From Clostridiales bacterium (GTDB lineage: Bacteria > Bacillota > Clostridia > Christensenellales > Aristaeellaceae): 39,291 bases of DNA. The number at the start of each line of letters is the position of its first letter. The stretch's first letter is position 1. The position numbers were made by a program, and so were the translations under genes. Positions 36,751 to 39,291 of the stretch are shown here, piece by piece. The stretch is from positions 1-39,291 of the forward strand of contig SVGU01000021.1 in the NCBI GenBank assembly GCA_015056155.1. Reading direction: 5' to 3'. The notes beneath the pieces were generated by a model. It was not told the DNA's origin and made no database searches. It was given only the letters and a program-made list of their open reading frames with translations.

Positions 36751-36779
36751 ATTATACCACACCGCCCGGCGGATGGCAA
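36751..36779 (-). promoter_or_regulatory. pnuC promoter
   Basis: On the minus strand TTGCCA (36779-36774), a 17-bp spacer and TATAAT (36756-36751), starting just after the radical SAM stop codon. Confidence 0.7.
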
Positions 36780-36789
36780 GCCCCGTGCG

Positions 36790-37719
36790 TCATTTTCCGT
36801 TGACCATCCGGCACAGGTCGCACACGGAATAGCAGCGGTTCAGATCGACCGTCAGTCCGCGCCTGTGCGCCAGCGCCAGCAGCCCCGGCACGCCCTGCGC
36901 CGCAGCACGCATGCCCTCATCCATTTCGGGATCGTACCGCGCGATGATCTCCTCCATCGGCTCGCGGGTGATGTTGCCGATCACGAAGGCGCAGACCATC
37001 ACGTCCCCGTTGGGCGCGATGGACAGGGCCGTCTGCTCCGTCAGCGGCTCGGTGTAGGGCATGGAGCCGCAACAGTCCGCCGCATCCAGACACGCCGGGG
37101 GATAATACTGCGCCAGATTGTCCAGCGCCTTGCCGGCCAGGAAGATGTCATTGCCCGAATGCACCGGGATGCCGGTGTCGCTCAGACGGTCCAGGATCCG
37201 GCGGGTCTGCGCGTTCTCCGGGCAGTCGAAGTCCCGGTTCACCACCCATGCGGGCTGCAACCGCAGCCGCTCCATGCCGCAGTCCCGCAGCGCAAGGGCA
37301 AAGGTGCGCACGATCTCCAGCGGGATCGTCTCCTGATGGAACGCGTCCACCGAGAGCAGCACGTCGTTCACGCCCGCCTCCGTCAGCAGCTGCGCCACCT
37401 CGCGGATGCGGCGCCCGTCCCGGCTGAAGAAGCCGTTGGTGATCAGCTGCCGCGCGGGAATGCCGCAATCGCGCGCCGCGCGGTGGATGGCGCAGGCAAC
37501 CTCCGGGTACAGGAGGGGCTCGCCGCCAAAGGTCATCACGGACTGCATGGGATAATGCGCCGCCAGCGCGCGGACGGCCTGCGCCGCCGCCTCCTGCGGC
37601 ACGTGATGCGCGCCGCCCGTGCGTCCGCCGCCGACAGAGCAGTGCCGGCAGCGTCCGCTGCAGTGCTCCGTCACAAAGAATTCCAGCCGGTTCAGCTTCA
37701 GATAAGGGGAAAGTTTCAT
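36790..37719 (-). CDS. Radical SAM protein
   Basis: 309 residues. The SAM-cleaving cluster motif is C-x3-C-x2-C at residues 20-27 (CSGRCRHC). MTFGGEPLLYPEV is the usual GGE motif, LITNGFF and VLLSVDAFHQETIP follow along the barrel. The C-terminal part has more cysteines (LDAADCCGSMPYTEPL, CAFVIGNI, CYSVCDLC near the end) that may hold an auxiliary cluster as in SPASM-like proteins. It resembles an uncharacterised radical SAM family common as single copies in Firmicutes; the substrate is unknown. The ATG at 37719 has GGAGG at about 9 nt. Confidence 0.88.
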   Translation of the reverse strand: MKLSPYLKLNRLEFFVTEHCSGRCRHCSVGGGRTGGAHHVPQEAAAQAVRALAAHYPMQSVMTFGGEPLLYPEVACAIHRAARDCGIPARQLITNGFFSRDGRRIREVAQLLTEAGVNDVLLSVDAFHQETIPLEIVRTFALALRDCGMERLRLQPAWVVNRDFDCPENAQTRRILDRLSDTGIPVHSGNDIFLAGKALDNLAQYYPPACLDAADCCGSMPYTEPLTEQTALSIAPNGDVMVCAFVIGNITREPMEEIIARYDPEMDEGMRAAAQGVPGLLALAHRRGLTVDLNRCYSVCDLCRMVNGK

Positions 37720-37948
37720 TTCAGACAGCCTCCATTCATGTTCTTCATTTAGGTCGAGCTTGCTCGACAAGCGCTGTCAATGCCTGCATTGATGGCGCAA
37801 AGCCCACAGCAGCGGTCAAGCTGATGTGAGCCGATCACACGAACGGCGCAGCGTCGGCAGATGGGGTACATCCGGTCCAGCCTGCCTCACTGCACCGGGA
37901 AGCTACCTCGGTCGGTCCGCCGCATGGGCATTCACACTCCTTTGCCCC
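37720..37948 (-). other. Leader of the radical SAM gene
   Basis: About 225 nt between a candidate promoter and the start codon. Perfect small hairpins include GTCGAG-caag-CTCGAC (37753-37768) and CAATGC/GCATTG (37777-37792 region). A 40-codon frame at 37749-37871 encodes a peptide with six cysteines (CRRC, then CCGLC and a single Cys), but only a poor ribosome site precedes it, so it is not called as a gene. Confidence 0.3.
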
Positions 37949-37977
37949 ATCATACCATACTTTGCAAGCGGCGTAAA
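37949..37977 (-). promoter_or_regulatory. Possible promoter of the radical SAM gene
   Basis: On the minus strand TTTACG (37977-37972), a 17-bp spacer and TATGAT (37954-37949). It overlaps the divergent rsmA promoter. Confidence 0.4.
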
Positions 37978-37989
37978 GTGTGCTATAAT
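37962..37989 (+). promoter_or_regulatory. rsmA promoter
   Basis: TTGCAA (37962-37967), a 16-bp spacer and TATAAT (37984-37989), about 28 bp before the start codon, giving a very short leader. Confidence 0.7.
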
Positions 37990-38017
37990 GGGTCGAAGCC
38001 CTGAAGGAGGAACACGC

Positions 38018-38866
38018 ATGAGCAAGAGCAAGGAACGCATCCGCGACAGCCAGCTGCGCTACAAGCAGGGACTTGGCCAGAATTTCATCTACGACGAGGA
38101 TCTCCTCGCCGCCCTCGTGCGCGCCGCCGGCGTGACGAAGGAGGACGATGTGCTGGAGGTCGGCCCCGGTGCAGGCAGCATGACCAAGCACCTGTGCCAG
38201 GCCGCCCACCACGTCATGTCCGTGGAGCTGGACGACCGCCTCATCCCGCTGCTGAACGGCTTCATGGCCGATTATGACAACTTCACCCTCGTCCACGGCG
38301 ATGTGATGACGGTCAACCTGCCGGAGATCACCGCCGGTCTGCGCAAGCCGCTGTCCGTGGTGGCGAACATCCCCTACTACATCACGACCCCGCTGATGAC
38401 CATGCTGTTGACCTCCCCCCTGGACATCCGCCAGATGGCGCTGATGGTGCAGAAGGAGGTTGCGGACAAGGTGCTGGCCGCCCCCGGCACGGAGGCCTGG
38501 GGCCCCCTGGCGCTGCGCTGCCAGTTCTACTGCGACCCCTACCTCGCCATGGACGTGCCTGCGGAGTGCTTCACGCCCGTGCCGAAGGTGGACAGCGCGT
38601 TCATCGTGCTGCCCCGGCGCGAAGAGCCCCTCGTTGCCGTCAGGAGCGAAGAGGACTTCTTCCGCGTCGCGCAGGCAGGCTTTGCCCTGCGCCGCAAGAC
38701 AATGACCAACGGCCTGTGCGCGGCTTTCCACATGGAGCGCGCCGAGGCGGTCGCACTGATGCAAGCCGCCGGGCTGGACGAGCGCATCCGCGGCGAAAAG
38801 CTGGGCTTCGAGGAGCTGGCGCGCCTGTCCGACGCGTATACCGCGTGGAAGGAGGCGCGCGCATGA
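38018..38866 (+). CDS. rsmA: 16S rRNA (adenine1518/1519-N6) dimethyltransferase
   Basis: RsmA (KsgA) dimethylates two adjacent adenines in helix 45 late in small-subunit assembly. 282 residues, standard length. QGLGQNFIYDEDLL is the family start, VLEVGPGAGSMTKHL binds SAM, SVELDDRLIPLL follows, and the catalytic motif is NIPYYITTPL. The C-terminal domain reads FTPVPKVDSAFIVL. GAAGGAGG lies 7 nt before the ATG at 38018; an open frame further upstream runs through the promoter and is not used. Its stop overlaps the dut start as ATGA. Confidence 0.97.
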   Translation: MSKSKERIRDSQLRYKQGLGQNFIYDEDLLAALVRAAGVTKEDDVLEVGPGAGSMTKHLCQAAHHVMSVELDDRLIPLLNGFMADYDNFTLVHGDVMTVNLPEITAGLRKPLSVVANIPYYITTPLMTMLLTSPLDIRQMALMVQKEVADKVLAAPGTEAWGPLALRCQFYCDPYLAMDVPAECFTPVPKVDSAFIVLPRREEPLVAVRSEEDFFRVAQAGFALRRKTMTNGLCAAFHMERAEAVALMQAAGLDERIRGEKLGFEELARLSDAYTAWKEARA

Positions 38867-39291
38867 CGATCGCGAAATTCCTGCGCGTATCGGAGGCGCA
38901 GTACGCCGCCGACCAGACCCTGTCCGATGCGCTGCCCGTGGAGGCCATCCCCCTGCCCCGCCGCGCCACGGCAGGCTCCGCCGGCTACGACTTCGTCTGC
39001 ACCGCCGACGTCACCCTCCACCCCGGCGACGCGATCACCATCCCCACCGGAATCCGCTGCAAGATGCAGCCCGGGTGGGTGCTGATGCTCTTCCCCCGCA
39101 GCGGACTGGGCTTCAAGCATCAGATTCGCCTGGCGAACACCGTCGGCGTCATCGACAGCGACTACTTCCACGCCGCCAACGAGGGGCACATCATGGTGCG
39201 CCTGACCTGCGGCATGAGCCCCTGCTCCATGGACAGCCACGACGTGACCATCCAGAAGGGCGAGCGCTTCTGCCAGGGGGTGTTCCTGCCC
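38863..39291 (+). CDS. dut: dUTP diphosphatase (3' partial)
   Basis: Hydrolyses dUTP to dUMP, keeping uracil out of DNA and supplying thymidylate synthesis. The first 143 codons are present; the frame is open at the right edge. Trimeric dUTPase motifs are visible in order: AGSAGYDF (37-44), PRSGLG (78-83) and ANTVGVIDSDY (91-101) with the catalytic Asp in the last. An N-terminal extension of about 25 residues precedes the usual start of homology. GGAGG is 7 nt upstream of the ATG, which overlaps the rsmA stop by 4 bp, so the two are probably translated together. Confidence 0.93.
   Translation, partial: MTIAKFLRVSEAQYAADQTLSDALPVEAIPLPRRATAGSAGYDFVCTADVTLHPGDAITIPTGIRCKMQPGWVLMLFPRSGLGFKHQIRLANTVGVIDSDYFHAANEGHIMVRLTCGMSPCSMDSHDVTIQKGERFCQGVFLP

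Overview
The window is GC-rich chromosomal DNA from a bacterium that, by gene content, looks like a spore-forming member of the Clostridia (Bacillota): a cotJ spore-coat cluster, nrdR, addB, rarA, a LacI regulator, a ferritin-like rubrerythrin, strong AGGAGG-type ribosome binding sites and consensus TTGnnn-17-TATAAT promoters. The exact genus cannot be fixed from the sequence alone. Genes are densely packed and about 36 are supported. I see no tRNA, rRNA, CRISPR array or intact insertion sequence.

Layout. 1-2100: tail of a LacI-type regulator, an AT-rich relic of a plasmid/ICE replication initiator, and a damaged cotJ locus (a cysteine-rich CotJA-CotJB fusion followed by a CotJC that has lost its C-terminal third). 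2170-6640 (minus): a compact run of histidine phosphatase, aromatic-acid-exporter-like membrane protein, RarA, sugar isomerase-like TIM barrel and P-loop kinase, the last four overlapping or nearly so. 6700-7980 (minus): AI-2E family transporter. 8370-13030 (plus): gyrB and gyrA, separated by a 110-bp imperfect palindrome. 13110-17240 (plus): a co-directional group of poorly known genes (membrane protein, GNAT acetyltransferase, two tandem related proteins, transglutaminase-like protein, small zinc-ribbon membrane protein). 17300-19950 (minus): threonine synthase and two 179-residue tandem paralogues. 20110-24000 (minus): a small P-loop ATPase and AddB. 24130-25400 (plus): 23S rRNA uracil methyltransferase, fired from a promoter interleaved with that of addB. 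25550-28020 (minus): NrdR, a YfcE-like phosphoesterase and an RNase PH-RdgB fusion. 28400-28960 (plus): PgsA. 29090-32270 (minus): a 1060-residue membrane-anchored beta-propeller with a Pro/Thr stalk. 32480-35240 (plus): rubrerythrin, DUF362-ferredoxin protein, zinc-ribbon membrane protein. 35310-35935: a gene-free, hairpin-dense island. 35940-37720 (minus): PnuC-type vitamin transporter and a radical SAM protein. 38020-39291 (plus): rsmA and the start of dut.

Functionally most of the window is housekeeping: DNA topology (GyrAB), repair and fork restart (AddB, RarA), nucleotide hygiene and control (RdgB, Dut, NrdR), RNA processing and modification (RNase PH, RlmD, RsmA), lipid and amino-acid synthesis (PgsA, ThrC). 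The unusual material is the cotJ fusion and truncation, the palindromic element between the gyrase genes, the two sets of tandem paralogues, the structured leaders before pnuC, thrC and the radical SAM gene, and the hairpin island at 35.3-35.9 kb. I did not find one clear new multi-gene system; the best leads are the cotJ fusion, the hairpin island and the pnuC leader.
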